Part shown: piece after piece, positions 42,789-51,420 of the stretch
Layout of the letters: each line of letters begins with the position of its first letter
Position numbering within the stretch: position 1 is the first letter of the stretch
Assembly (NCBI GenBank): GCA_029262635.1
Contig: JAJCZA010000018.1
Location: forward strand, 47,527 to 111,526
Source of the DNA: Vampirovibrionales bacterium
Lineage (GTDB): Bacteria > Cyanobacteriota > Vampirovibrionia > Vampirovibrionales > Vampirovibrionaceae
Reading direction: 5' to 3'
DNA: 64,000 nt
Made by a program: the position numbers and the translations under genes
Notes under the pieces: generated by a model
Databases searched by the model: none
What the model saw: the letters and a program-made list of their open reading frames with translations, nothing else
What the model was told of the DNA's origin: nothing

Positions 42789-43157
42789 TTATTTACGATT
42801 TGTATTCTTCTTTTTATCAGGTTTGCATTTTTTACGGGCACGTTTGAAAAATTTTTGATCCCGATCATTACTTCCCTGAGTGCCCATCCGGTTAAAATCC
42901 TGTTCCGTAAAAAGGAAAGATAACTCATTGGCATAGCAAAAACAATAGGCTTTGGCGGTAATGGGATCCACCACTTTTCGAGCCATTTCCTGATGACACC
43001 CTTTGACAATACTCTTACGGAGGTCTTCAGAGAAGTCTGAATTAACATGTTGAAATTGCTGGGAGAAAGCGCCTGAAAACAGAGCGACGAACAAGCCCAT
43101 TGTCATGAGCAAAAATAAGACGCATTGTGGCTGACTGGTGATTTTCGAATAATTCAT
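42789..43157 (-). CDS. Small secreted cysteine-containing protein
   Basis: The start chosen at ATG 43157 opens a signal peptide (hydrophobic core LFLLMTMGLFVALFSGAFS, cleavage near AFS/QQ). The mature part of about 88 residues has four cysteines: one in KGCHQEM, two in YCFCYANEL and one in ARKKCKP. The tail is lysine-rich. Paired cysteines suggest disulfides outside the cytoplasm. The family is not recognised. A nine-codon longer frame to 43184 is less likely because it delays the signal peptide. Confidence 0.6.
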   Translation of the reverse strand: MNYSKITSQPQCVLFLLMTMGLFVALFSGAFSQQFQHVNSDFSEDLRKSIVKGCHQEMARKVVDPITAKAYCFCYANELSFLFTEQDFNRMGTQGSNDRDQKFFKRARKKCKPDKKKNTNRK

Positions 43158-43212
43158 CTTACTTATAGTGTAAGAGAAAACCATGAAACTTCCATCGGCA
43201 GGGTGGGGGAAT

Positions 43213-43362
43213 CTAATGGCCCGCCTTGGAGAGAATCATAAAAATCAAAACCAAAGGCAATCCAATGAGAAAAACCCACATGATGGCATTGGGGTTATAG
43301 ACAGAGTGGGTCGCCGTACCACGGTCTTCGGTGTTGGGTGTTTCGGTAGGCTGACTGGTCAT
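43213..43362 (-). CDS. Small single-span membrane protein, 49 residues
   Basis: The protein is a polar N-terminal half (MTSQPTETPNTEDRGTATHS) followed by one membrane helix (IMWVFLIGLPLVLIFMILS) and a three-residue tail. That makes it a tail-anchor-like miniprotein. An AAAGGGA lies about 11 bases before ATG 43362; a longer frame starts at 43398. It is 45 bases downstream of the response-regulator gene and may belong to its operon. The function is unknown. Confidence 0.5.
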   Translation of the reverse strand: MTSQPTETPNTEDRGTATHSVYNPNAIMWVFLIGLPLVLIFMILSKAGH

Positions 43363-43407
43363 AGTGTGAATCGTCCCTTTTTCCATTAATAATGACACTA
43401 TTTTAAC

Positions 43408-44097
43408 TCAAATAACACGCTCTCGGATCGCTTTTAGGGCTGCAGCGGTCCGATCTTCCACTTCTAGTTTTTGAAAGATGTTTTTGATGTGGGTTTTAAT
43501 GGTGTTTTTACTGAGACAAAGCGTTTCCATAATCTCCGTGTTGTTTCTGCCTTCAGCGATCAATTTGAGGACATCGATTTCTCTGGAAGTAAGTAGGCTA
43601 AAGGTGGTGGGTTCTATCAACTTATTCGTTTGTGAATCAAGAAGTTTCTCCGGCCCTATGGGGGTAATGCTATTGTTAATAACCACTTTCGCAATTTTAG
43701 GGTCGATCCAGCAAGCCCCATCAGAAGTAGAGCGGATGACCTGAATCAGGGTGTCTGGCGAAGTTTCTTTTAGGCAATACGAAGTCGCACCGGAGCGAAA
43801 AGAGTCCAGAATATCGGCTTCGCTTTCGTGAGTCGTCAACATGATGATCTTCATGTGAGGATGTTTCTTACGTATTTCCTGAGTGGCTCGTACACCATCG
43901 AGAATGGGCATGCCAATGTCCATTAAGATAACATCGGGCTTGAGTTGGCCAGCCATTTCAATGGCCTCACGTCCTTCTTCGGCCTCACCGACAAGCAGAA
44001 GGTATTCGCTGGCTGTTTCGATGGTGGCCTTTAGGCTCAGGCGAGCAAGACGCTGATCGTCAACAATTAATACTTTAATGGGTGCTATTGGGCGAAT
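43408..44097 (-). CDS. NarL/LuxR-family response regulator with no canonical start codon
   Basis: The receiver domain begins IKVLIVDDQRLARLSLK, with the phosphoacceptor Asp in ILMDIGMPILDG. A C-terminal LuxR-type HTH (LLTSREIDVLKLIAEGRNNTEIMETLCLSKNTIKTHIKNIFQKL) follows. Codons from the in-frame stop TAA (44113-44115) to the receiver domain include no ATG, GTG or TTG; the first ATG (43956) is inside the receiver domain. ATT at 44097 lies nine bases after AAGGA, ideal spacing, and gives a normal 229-residue protein. I therefore place the start there, as an AUU start. A sequencing error or frameshift is the alternative. The cognate kinase lies 49 bases upstream. Confidence 0.85.
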   Translation of the reverse strand: MRPIAPIKVLIVDDQRLARLSLKATIETASEYLLLVGEAEEGREAIEMAGQLKPDVILMDIGMPILDGVRATQEIRKKHPHMKIIMLTTHESEADILDSFRSGATSYCLKETSPDTLIQVIRSTSDGACWIDPKIAKVVINNSITPIGPEKLLDSQTNKLIEPTTFSLLTSREIDVLKLIAEGRNNTEIMETLCLSKNTIKTHIKNIFQKLEVEDRTAAALKAIRERVI

Positions 44098-44146
44098 GGG
44101 TCTGTTTCCTTTTTAAAACATCTTTAAACATCAACAAGAGTAAACT

Positions 44147-46033
44147 TTAGTTTTTTCGACGATCTCCCGATTTTCGACGGTCCTGAAAGACCTTCTCGTG
44201 GCTAGGTACTAAAATTGTAACGGCAGAACCTTCGCCTTCGGTGGTTTCAACCCAAATGGCACCATGGTGCTCTTGAAGCACCTGATAACAATTATACAAC
44301 CCCAGCCCGATGCTCATCGGGTTTCGTCCTCGGTTAGCGGCAAATTGTTTAAAGAGGCGAGGCAAATCATCGACGGAAAAGCCAATACCCGAATCTTGGA
44401 CTGTAATGGCGATGCGATCCTTCAAAAACAGAGGCCGTTTCAGGGAGGTATAATTAAAATCACTCGCCTTATAGAGGTATTCACTCCCCCAAGTGCTGGA
44501 GTCGGTGAGACGGCAGGAAATTTTACCATGTTTGGGTGTGTTGGTCAGGGCATTGCTAATGAGGTTGGTTAGCACCCGTTTGATCTCAATTCGATCCGCC
44601 CAAACTTGCGTGTTTTTCTGAGCTTGGGTGTCGTTTTGAATGGTCAGCTGAATATTTTTTTCGTGTGCCAGAGGACGGAGTTCCTCAACAGTGGTTTTAA
44701 TTAGTGTATCAATCTCAATGGCCTCTGGATTCAGCTTAATTTGTCCTGATTCATACCGGTAAATCTCAAGGATACCGTTGACCAGATCTAGGTTAGACTG
44801 GTTTGAAGCCTGGAGGACTTGGAGTACTTCACCTTGTGTCTCCTGAAGAGAGCCATAGGTCCCTTTTGCCAGGTATTCTAATGTTTGCTTTTCGGAGAGG
44901 AGAGGAACTTTTAAATCATGGGTCAAGGTCGCGACAAAATCATCTTTGGTCTGGTGTTCTTGTTCTAGCTTGTCCAGCATGTTGTTAAAGGCTTTGCCCA
45001 AGGCATTAATTTCATGAACCCCTTTGACCGTTACACGTTCCGAAAGCTGTCCGGTTTTACCGAGTGAGGTCACTTGCTGGATCAACTTTAACATGGGACG
45101 GGTGATGCTTCGTGAGGCGATGATGGCAACCGTAATAGAAAACAACAGACTGGCAATGACGATAATATAGATCCCCAGTGAGTAAGTGGCGATAATCTCA
45201 TCTTTTATGGCTAGAGGAAGTAGGATGACAATGCGAGCGATTTTTTTGTTGTTCAAATCATAGAGAAAACGTTGATGAACTTGAAAAGCCTGCTTAGAAG
45301 TGTTGATAAGGCTTTGATCAAGTGTGGTGTTTTGTTTTTCAAGCTGTTGAAGTATTTCTGTTTTCGCTAAATCCAAAGGCCCGGAAGTCTTATCAACACC
45401 TCGCGCGAACCACTGTGGGTTATCGGAATCAAAAGGTTCTTTAAGAAGCCATAAACCGGTCTTAAAATCCGGATTTTCCTTATAATATTCCCGAAGCAAA
45501 CCATTATCAATGGCCGTGCCGAGCAGGTACCATTGGCCTGGGTTGGCGTCAGCACGGTAGGCGTTGAACATAAATAGCCTGTTGTTCCATTGGATATAAA
45601 ACACACCCTCTCTCATTTTAAACTGGCTCAATTGCTTTAGTGTGGGGTGATTCGAAAAGAAGTCCAGGGTTGAACGAACTGACTTATCCGGGAAACTAAC
45701 CTGTTGGCGCGAAAAATCGATCAAAAAACAAGTTTCTTTAACGGATGGGCTACACAGGTTTTGGATATTCTGTGTGTTTTGCTGGGCAAAATGGTGAAGG
45801 ATTCGACCGTAAGCATGTTGTTCTTCTAAAAGTTTAGCCTGAAATGAGGCATCTCGTGAAGATAGAACCGTACGAATCGTGGTATCAATGTCGTTTTTTA
45901 AAATAGAGTTGGTAAAGATAATCAGGGAGAAAAGAGGAATCACTAGAACGATAATAAATAACATGAGAAAGCGAGTTGTAATGGTATCCAGAACAACCCG
46001 GGCAGGATGGTTTGTTTCAGGCAATTTCCCCAA
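44147..46033 (-). CDS. Membrane sensor histidine kinase
   Basis: Two membrane segments (about residues 21-43 and 286-307) bracket a roughly 240-residue periplasmic sensor with two cysteines (CSPSVKETC). A HAMP linker (308-360) follows, then a HisKA domain with H372 in VATLTHDLKVPL. A HATPase domain closes it, with the N-box NLISNALTNTPKHG, G1 DSGIGF and G2 SIGLGLYN. The gene precedes the NarL-type response regulator on the same strand, so the pair is very likely cognate. HisKA kinases more often pair with OmpR-type regulators, so this HisKA-NarL pairing is slightly unusual, although it is familiar in cyanobacteria. The signal is unknown. Confidence 0.92.
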   Translation of the reverse strand: MGKLPETNHPARVVLDTITTRFLMLFIIVLVIPLFSLIIFTNSILKNDIDTTIRTVLSSRDASFQAKLLEEQHAYGRILHHFAQQNTQNIQNLCSPSVKETCFLIDFSRQQVSFPDKSVRSTLDFFSNHPTLKQLSQFKMREGVFYIQWNNRLFMFNAYRADANPGQWYLLGTAIDNGLLREYYKENPDFKTGLWLLKEPFDSDNPQWFARGVDKTSGPLDLAKTEILQQLEKQNTTLDQSLINTSKQAFQVHQRFLYDLNNKKIARIVILLPLAIKDEIIATYSLGIYIIVIASLLFSITVAIIASRSITRPMLKLIQQVTSLGKTGQLSERVTVKGVHEINALGKAFNNMLDKLEQEHQTKDDFVATLTHDLKVPLLSEKQTLEYLAKGTYGSLQETQGEVLQVLQASNQSNLDLVNGILEIYRYESGQIKLNPEAIEIDTLIKTTVEELRPLAHEKNIQLTIQNDTQAQKNTQVWADRIEIKRVLTNLISNALTNTPKHGKISCRLTDSSTWGSEYLYKASDFNYTSLKRPLFLKDRIAITVQDSGIGFSVDDLPRLFKQFAANRGRNPMSIGLGLYNCYQVLQEHHGAIWVETTEGEGSAVTILVPSHEKVFQDRRKSGDRRKN

Positions 46034-46246
46034 GTTTAACTCTCTCTGCTTTGTTTAAAGCGTGCCGGCTGGATTCTATGGGTCAGCTTTTTCTGTTTCT
46101 ATTTTAAATGATTTTAATAAGGGAAGTTGCTAATTAGCTTTTGATTTTGACAAAGTTCCAGTGTTTATAGGAGAGGTTCTCATACACTTGATTTTATAGT
46201 CTAATAATGGGAAGCCTCACTTCTCGTACGAGAGGCAGGAAAAACG

Positions 46247-47272
46247 ATGGATATTATGGTGGATTCAAAACAAAAACCGGGTATTATTCGTGACGAACGC
46301 TATGAAGCAACACTGCGTCGGGATTTACGGCGTCAGAAAACGAGGCGATGGGTCCATCAGTGGATGTGCCGATATGAGATACTTCGGTGGTGGCCAAAAT
46401 GGAAGAAAAAAGGGGAAGAAAGGGGAAAGGAAGAAAAACAGAGGCACCCCCTAAAAAAATTAGGGGCAAAGAGACCAACCTTATCGGTGTGTATCATCAC
46501 CATGAACTCGGCTCAACGAATTCGCCCTTTGTTAACCTATATTCGAACGTTTGCGGACGAAGTGGTGGTGGGCGTGGATAGCAAGACCACAGATAATACG
46601 CTGGCCGCATGCGAGGGCTTGGCTGATGAGCTCTTTATGATTGAAAACGATGCGCTAACTTGTAATTCTGGCTTGGAAGCTTTGGTCAATCGCTGTCACG
46701 GCGATTGGGTTCTTCGTCTGGATGACGATGAGTTTCCCGAGCCTCTGTTTGCCGCTTTAAGAGACGGCTTAATCGCTACAGAGAAATACACCCACTATAA
46801 ATTTCCCCGACTTCACCTAGCTTCAGCCCACTTTAATAGGGCCAATGAATCGATATTAACGTGGATTAACGATAGTTATTTGTACCCCGACTTTCAGATG
46901 CGCTTATTTCGAAATGACCCGGCATTACTTTCGTTTCCAGGGGCGGTTGGTCATTCAAGTATTCAATGTGCTGGGCCTCGAGGCAAGGTGAACACGGTGA
47001 ACCTGATTCATTTGAATATGGCTATTAATCCACGATTCAAACGAGAAGAAAAACTAAATAAGTATGTTCTGCGCTTAAATGGAGAGTGGGTCCATCCGGT
47101 TAATGAACGTGCTTTGCTGTTCGAGGATTTTAACTATCGAATTGAGCCTTATGGATACCCGGATGCTGACTTTTGTCGGCTTTTAGTGGAAACCACTCTG
47201 GAACAAAGTCAGGCTTATGAAGTGGAACATCAGGCGAGTGAAAAAACGTCGTCAGGTTTATCCATTAGTTAA
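46247..47272 (+). CDS. Family 2-type glycosyltransferase
   Basis: The GT-A domain starts LSVCIITMNSAQRIRPLLTYIRTFADEVVVGVDSKTTDNT near residue 78 and includes the metal-binding LRLDDDEFPEP near residue 158. A 75-residue, very basic N-terminal extension precedes it. The residues after the GT domain (about 230-341) are not typical of a known acceptor domain. There is no membrane span, so it is probably cytoplasmic and modifies a surface glycan or protein. Acceptor and donor are unknown. The start follows GCAGGAAAAACG. Confidence 0.82.
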   Translation: MDIMVDSKQKPGIIRDERYEATLRRDLRRQKTRRWVHQWMCRYEILRWWPKWKKKGEERGKEEKQRHPLKKLGAKRPTLSVCIITMNSAQRIRPLLTYIRTFADEVVVGVDSKTTDNTLAACEGLADELFMIENDALTCNSGLEALVNRCHGDWVLRLDDDEFPEPLFAALRDGLIATEKYTHYKFPRLHLASAHFNRANESILTWINDSYLYPDFQMRLFRNDPALLSFPGAVGHSSIQCAGPRGKVNTVNLIHLNMAINPRFKREEKLNKYVLRLNGEWVHPVNERALLFEDFNYRIEPYGYPDADFCRLLVETTLEQSQAYEVEHQASEKTSSGLSIS

Positions 47273-47295
47273 ACAAGTAAACAAGTTAAACGCTT

Positions 47296-47484
47296 TTAAG
47301 AAACTTCCAATAGAAATTCATGTTCAGAACGAAGTTTTCTTAAGGCAAGCCAGGCAACACCAAACTGTTCCAAGGCATTTTTTAAATGGGAGGAATCTGT
47401 GCCATGGGTTTTCATTGTGTTCTGAAGGTCATAATCGACATAATGAAGCAATTGCTCCATTCGTTCAATGGAACGTTTATCCAT
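47296..47484 (-). CDS. Small helical hypothetical protein A, 62 residues
   Basis: This protein is mostly helical with the C-terminal pattern LKNALEQFGVAWLALRKLRSEHEFL. The next gene upstream on the strand encodes a paralogue with the matching segment YQKALKKFAVAWFVLKKTRSPDEFI. The conserved xKAL-x-x-F-x-VAW-x-x-L-(R/K)K-x-RS-x-x-EF pattern argues that both are real genes. AAAGGAG lies about 12 bases upstream of the start. The function is unknown. Confidence 0.65.
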   Translation of the reverse strand: MDKRSIERMEQLLHYVDYDLQNTMKTHGTDSSHLKNALEQFGVAWLALRKLRSEHEFLLEVS

Positions 47485-47631
47485 AACTGATGCAAACTCC
47501 TTTTGGGTGGCTAAGAATGGATTTAATTAATATCTACTACTTATATAAAGTATAGTTCTTATCCGTAAATGTTAGTCTGTTTCGTTTTTGTTACATCTCT
47601 AGCTTTAAATCCATCAATCAGCCTTTGCCCA

Positions 47632-47808
47632 TTAGATAAACTCGTCAGGGCTTCGGGTCTTTTTTAGGACAAACCAGGCGACTGCGAATTTCTTTAATGC
47701 TTTTTGATATTCTTTGGATTGCGCATCACAATAAGACGCCATTCGGGTGAGCTGATGAGAAGCAAATCGAACGTTTTCTTCGAGAGTTTGAATCGAGTGT
47801 AATGACAT
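47632..47808 (-). CDS. Small helical hypothetical protein B, 58 residues, paralogue of its neighbour
   Basis: The frame runs from ATG 47808 to TAA 47632-47634 and encodes MSLHSIQTLEENVRFASHQL and onwards, ending KKTRSPDEFI. About half of the last 25 residues match the 62-residue neighbour. No membrane span or signal is present; there is one cysteine. AAGGA lies about 15 bases upstream, a longer gap than usual. Gene duplication in tandem is the simplest reading. Confidence 0.6.
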   Translation of the reverse strand: MSLHSIQTLEENVRFASHQLTRMASYCDAQSKEYQKALKKFAVAWFVLKKTRSPDEFI

Positions 47809-47872
47809 GAGAAGGACATTTTTCCTTAACTGAATGACAACATGTTATTATTGTTTTTCTAATAAATCAAGG

Positions 47873-48799
47873 TTATTTTCTTAGTTCAGTAGCACAAGTG
47901 GGCGTTATCCGATGGGGGCGTGTCTCGGTGATAAAAACCTGATAATCACCTGAAGGAAAACGGGCCTGGATGAGTTCGAGTGGGGTTGAACCCGATAGAA
48001 AGCCGATCATGGTCGGGCCACTGCCACTAAGGAATGGACGGAGAACTCCCAGTCCTTTCATCGTCTGAGCTATTTCATTTAAGACCGGATAATGAGGGAA
48101 TAGAATGGGCTCAAAATCGTTGAGCAGAAGGGGGAACAATTGATCTCGCAGGGAATTATTGAGAAGCCCTTGTTTTAAAGGGGTTTCGTCAACGGGGCAG
48201 TAGGCGTTTGCCGAGCGGCAAAGAGCGTAAGCCTTGGCCGTGGAAATTCCAAAAGCTCTGGGCTTGACTATTAGAAGGGGAAGAGGCGATGTCTCTTCGG
48301 GTAAATCAAGTGGTGTGATTTGTTCTCCTCGTCCGGTGGCCAGTGCTGTTCCCTGTTGAATAAAAAAGGGAACGTCTGAACCCAGAGTTGCCGCCATGGT
48401 TTTAAGGGTTTCTGTAGATAATCGGGTTTTGGCAAACTCATCAAGTAATAACAGGGTAGCCGCCGCATCTGAACTTCCCCCGCCCATGCCAGCCTGTATA
48501 GGGATATTTTTTTCCAGATGAATTTGAATTGGAGCGGGCGGTTGCTTGACCCATTTCCAAAAACAATCATAGGCATTGACGATCAGGTTATTGTTTGAGT
48601 TGATTTCCAATTCTTTAGAAAGCTCCGAGTGGTTCGTGGTGAGACGAATCCCGGAACCAAACGATTGTGGAGTCAGGGTTAGTTGATCTTCAATAGAAAC
48701 GGCCTGCATGATGGATACCATCTCATGAAACCCGTCATTTCGAAGGCCACGGAGGTTTAAAAACAGATTGACTTTAGCGGGTGTACTCCGTGTAAGCAT
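47873..48799 (-). CDS. ispE: 4-diphosphocytidyl-2-C-methyl-D-erythritol kinase IspE
   Basis: IspE is the GHMP-family kinase of the MEP isoprenoid pathway. The start at ATG 48799 gives the canonical opening TPAKVNLFLNLRGLRNDGFHEM. The ATP loop is PIQAGMGGGSSDAAATL and a further motif is SDVPFFIQQGTALATGRGE. Length is about 308 residues. The first 26 bases overlap the end of ksgA, a pairing seen in many bacteria. The longer upstream frame has no family similarity. Confidence 0.94.
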   Translation of the reverse strand: MLTRSTPAKVNLFLNLRGLRNDGFHEMVSIMQAVSIEDQLTLTPQSFGSGIRLTTNHSELSKELEINSNNNLIVNAYDCFWKWVKQPPAPIQIHLEKNIPIQAGMGGGSSDAAATLLLLDEFAKTRLSTETLKTMAATLGSDVPFFIQQGTALATGRGEQITPLDLPEETSPLPLLIVKPRAFGISTAKAYALCRSANAYCPVDETPLKQGLLNNSLRDQLFPLLLNDFEPILFPHYPVLNEIAQTMKGLGVLRPFLSGSGPTMIGFLSGSTPLELIQARFPSGDYQVFITETRPHRITPTCATELRK

Positions 48800-49703
48800 T
48801 GGCCAAGGCCCCCAGCATTTCAATGGATAGTTCCTGAGCCCGTTTGCTCTGAAGGGATTGCTTATCGTCCTGCTCTTCAAACGAGCGGGATACGTGCGTA
48901 AACATCTTATCTAAAAGGGCTGGCTCCGCAAAGGGAGCAAGTGCGTTTTTCAGGGTCTTTCGACGTTGATGAAACGCCGTTTTAATGAGTCGGCTAAACG
49001 TAACCAAATCATGAATTTGCATGAGCGGCTCAGAACGGGGAATCAGGCTAATCACCGCCGACTCAACCTTGGGGCGTGGGTAAAAGCTGTGACTCGGCAC
49101 TAAAAAATTGAGCTTTGTATGAAACCAATATTGGAGGGCAATACTTAGGGCATTGTAACCGGATGAGCCAGCTTTAGCGCAAATTCGTTCCCCCACCTCT
49201 TTTTGAACCATAAACGTCGCCTGCTTAATTCGCCGTCTCAATGGATGTTCCGCCTCGTGGAGTTCTCCCGACAGATAGAAAAGAATGGGAGAGGTAATGT
49301 TATAGGGTAAATTCCCCACAATTTTAAATTGAGGCACCAGAACTTGGCTAAAATCGTATTTCAGAACATCGCTTTCTATCAGTTGGAAGTTAGGGGCGGC
49401 GCTTAGAGGTTGCTGTTTAAGATAGGCCAACATTTGCCGTTCCAGCTCAATGGCCATCAACTGGCCGAGAGGATCTAGTGTTTCCATGGCCTCTAGGAGC
49501 TGTCGAGTGAGGAATCCGGTTCCTGGACCAATTTCAACCACGGTTTCACCGGCTTGAGGATTTACAGTCTGGACAATACGCTGAAGAATATTGGCGTTGA
49601 CCAGAAAATTCTGGGAAAATCGCTTTTTGGCCCGGAGTTTTCTCGCTTCCGCTAGTAAAGCGGCGGAGTTGCTCTCTTCGCTTTTTGTGATGAACGAACT
49701 CAA
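48774..49703 (-). CDS. ksgA: 16S rRNA (adenine1518/1519-N6) dimethyltransferase KsgA
   Basis: KsgA dimethylates two adenines in helix 45 of 16S rRNA. The sequence shows KKRFSQNFLVNANILQRIV, the AdoMet motif VVEIGPGTGFLTRQL, the catalytic GNLPYNITSPILF and FYPRPKVESAVI. The length of 309 is normal, with a slightly extended N-terminus. Its start overlaps the ROK kinase stop by four bases and its end overlaps ispE. Confidence 0.95.
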   Translation of the reverse strand: MSSFITKSEESNSAALLAEARKLRAKKRFSQNFLVNANILQRIVQTVNPQAGETVVEIGPGTGFLTRQLLEAMETLDPLGQLMAIELERQMLAYLKQQPLSAAPNFQLIESDVLKYDFSQVLVPQFKIVGNLPYNITSPILFYLSGELHEAEHPLRRRIKQATFMVQKEVGERICAKAGSSGYNALSIALQYWFHTKLNFLVPSHSFYPRPKVESAVISLIPRSEPLMQIHDLVTFSRLIKTAFHQRRKTLKNALAPFAEPALLDKMFTHVSRSFEEQDDKQSLQSKRAQELSIEMLGALANAYTEYTR

Positions 49704-50710
49704 AACGGACTTCCTGCTCTGTTATTTTTTATTTTGTGGGCCGAGGATTTCTGTTTTTCCAGCGCAATACAAGCGGCACCGACGATACCGGCTTCATTAT
49801 CCATGGCGGCAGGAACAATAGGGGTTCCTCCCAGCATGCAACGCTCCTGCGTGAGTTGGGTCAGCTTCTCAAAATTAACAAACTTGCATAAGCCACCGCC
49901 TACAACTACGACGGCCGGATCAAGAATATTGATTACACTGCCGAGGCCTGTAGCAATATCCTGATGCCATTGATCCATAATATACTGGGCCGTTTCATCA
50001 CCGTTTTGCCAAGCAGTGACAAGATCATGGTTACCGACGGACTCAACATCCTTGCCCAGCTGGAGCAGCTGCGAGTTTTCAGCTTCTTTATCGTTAAGAA
50101 GAACCGAGTGAAGTGTTTTTCTCAAGCCGTTTCCTGAGGCAAATGCTTCCCAGCAACCCCACCGACCACAGGTACATTGTCGCTTGTGTTTTTTTTCAAT
50201 ACAGATGTGTCCAACTTCCATAGCGAAAAAGCGACGCCCACTGTAGATGTTACCGTCAATAATCAGCCCCCCCCCGACACCGGTACCTAGAGTAACCATC
50301 ATCACGGGATCTTGGTCTTTGCCGGCGCCTATCTTATATTCCGCATAAGCAGCAGCGTTAGCATCGTTTTCCACACATACGGGGAGCTGGAGTCGGTCTT
50401 CTAAGCGTTCACTAAGGTTAGCGATTTCCATGAGAAAAGGAACGTTGGCCGTGGAACCAAGGATTCTACCTGTCTTACTGTCCACGGTTCCGGCGGTGGA
50501 AATGCCAATGGCTTCAATTTTTTGTTTGGATGTAGCCTGGATAAGCTCATATGCCATGTTAGCCAGTGTATCCAGAAAAATCTGAGCATTATCCGGGGTG
50601 GCGGCTTTCAGGATGTTGGGAAGGGGATCTTTACTCGTAAAGGTTGATGATACAACGGCAGAGCTTATTTTAGTGCCGCCAATATCAAAACCGATGGCAT
50701 GGTTAGGCAT
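49700..50710 (-). CDS. ROK-family glucokinase
   Basis: The ATP site GFDIGGTKISSAVV is at the N-terminus, and GTGVGGGLIIDGNIYSG is in the middle. The ROK zinc motif is complete: H in VGHICIEKK followed by CTCGRWGCWEAFASG (CxCGxxGCxE). There is no DNA-binding domain, so this is the kinase and not a ROK repressor. Glucose is the likely substrate, though related ROK kinases use other hexoses. It leads the ksgA-ispE run. Confidence 0.9.
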   Translation of the reverse strand: MPNHAIGFDIGGTKISSAVVSSTFTSKDPLPNILKAATPDNAQIFLDTLANMAYELIQATSKQKIEAIGISTAGTVDSKTGRILGSTANVPFLMEIANLSERLEDRLQLPVCVENDANAAAYAEYKIGAGKDQDPVMMVTLGTGVGGGLIIDGNIYSGRRFFAMEVGHICIEKKHKRQCTCGRWGCWEAFASGNGLRKTLHSVLLNDKEAENSQLLQLGKDVESVGNHDLVTAWQNGDETAQYIMDQWHQDIATGLGSVINILDPAVVVVGGGLCKFVNFEKLTQLTQERCMLGGTPIVPAAMDNEAGIVGAACIALEKQKSSAHKIKNNRAGSPF

Positions 50711-50776
50711 AAAAGGGGAATCTCCACGAATGAACGATTTGAGGAAAAAGGATTTATTAGCCTCTTCTTATTGTCT

Positions 50777-51370
50777 CTAAACAGGGCGTGGACTCAAGTA
50801 AGGTAATAATTGTTTTACGGTTTCCTGAGCCGAGGCTTTGGCAATCATACTCAGTACCGTACCGCCCACTTCTTCGGAAGGATTCAGCATGGGAAGAGGC
50901 TGATAATATTGAGTCTGCGCCTGATGGACCAAACTGGAAAGCATAGGGCCAAAGGCCTCGGGTCGGTTCAATTTTCGGTAAAAGCCAGCTAGGTAGATTT
51001 GTAAAATCGGATTGGGATGGGTATTTAAGGCGCTGGTGATACCGTAAAGCTCTCCTGCTTCAACGACACCAGCTTCTAATAATTGATCTGCCGTGTAGAG
51101 AGCTTCAATTACTTGAGGAAGCTTCTGAGGGCGGTTTTGATTAATTTCGAACACCTGCTGCTGAAGGAAGTTACCTAAGAGCGGAACGGCTTGAGATTTG
51201 TAGCTAACAATAGCCTGAATCAGAGGGGTATTTAACTGGACAATACCTTGAGGACTAATACGAGTTTGCTGTCCCAATTGGCGAATCAGGCTACCCAGAG
51301 GAGAGAGAAGAGAGGGGTAACCAGGCATGGGAAGTAAAGTTTGGATGGGCACTGTCGGGTAGAAAGCCAT
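50777..51370 (-). CDS. Hypothetical helical protein, 197 residues
   Basis: I do not recognise this protein. It is helical with many Gln, Leu and Pro residues, no signal peptide and no membrane span. The end contains a conserved-looking VLSMIAKASAQETVKQLLPYLSPRP. The middle has possible TPR- or HEAT-like helix pairs (LPQVIEALYTADQLLEAGVVEAGELYGITSALNTHPNPILQIYLAGFYRKLNRPEAF). It sits between the TPR protein and the ROK kinase, separated from each by about 50-70 bases. Confidence 0.6.
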   Translation of the reverse strand: MAFYPTVPIQTLLPMPGYPSLLSPLGSLIRQLGQQTRISPQGIVQLNTPLIQAIVSYKSQAVPLLGNFLQQQVFEINQNRPQKLPQVIEALYTADQLLEAGVVEAGELYGITSALNTHPNPILQIYLAGFYRKLNRPEAFGPMLSSLVHQAQTQYYQPLPMLNPSEEVGGTVLSMIAKASAQETVKQLLPYLSPRPV

Positions 51371-51420
51371 CTCTATTATTTACTACAGTCAGGCAATAAA
51401 ATCCATGACATGCTTGCTAT

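Noticed and set aside
43408..43956. A 182-residue response regulator starting at the internal ATG 43956
   Set aside because: It would drop the conserved VDDQ acidic pocket and the first helix of the receiver domain, both of which are encoded in frame just upstream.
44075..44131. An 18-codon upstream reading frame before the response regulator, possibly frameshifting into it
   Set aside because: No ribosome-binding site and no slippery sequence is evident; the AUU start with good spacing is simpler.
46438..46464. CCCCTAA/TTAGGGG hairpin inside the glycosyltransferase gene
   Set aside because: It lies within coding sequence near the N-terminus, where it spells a normal basic stretch; no T-run follows.
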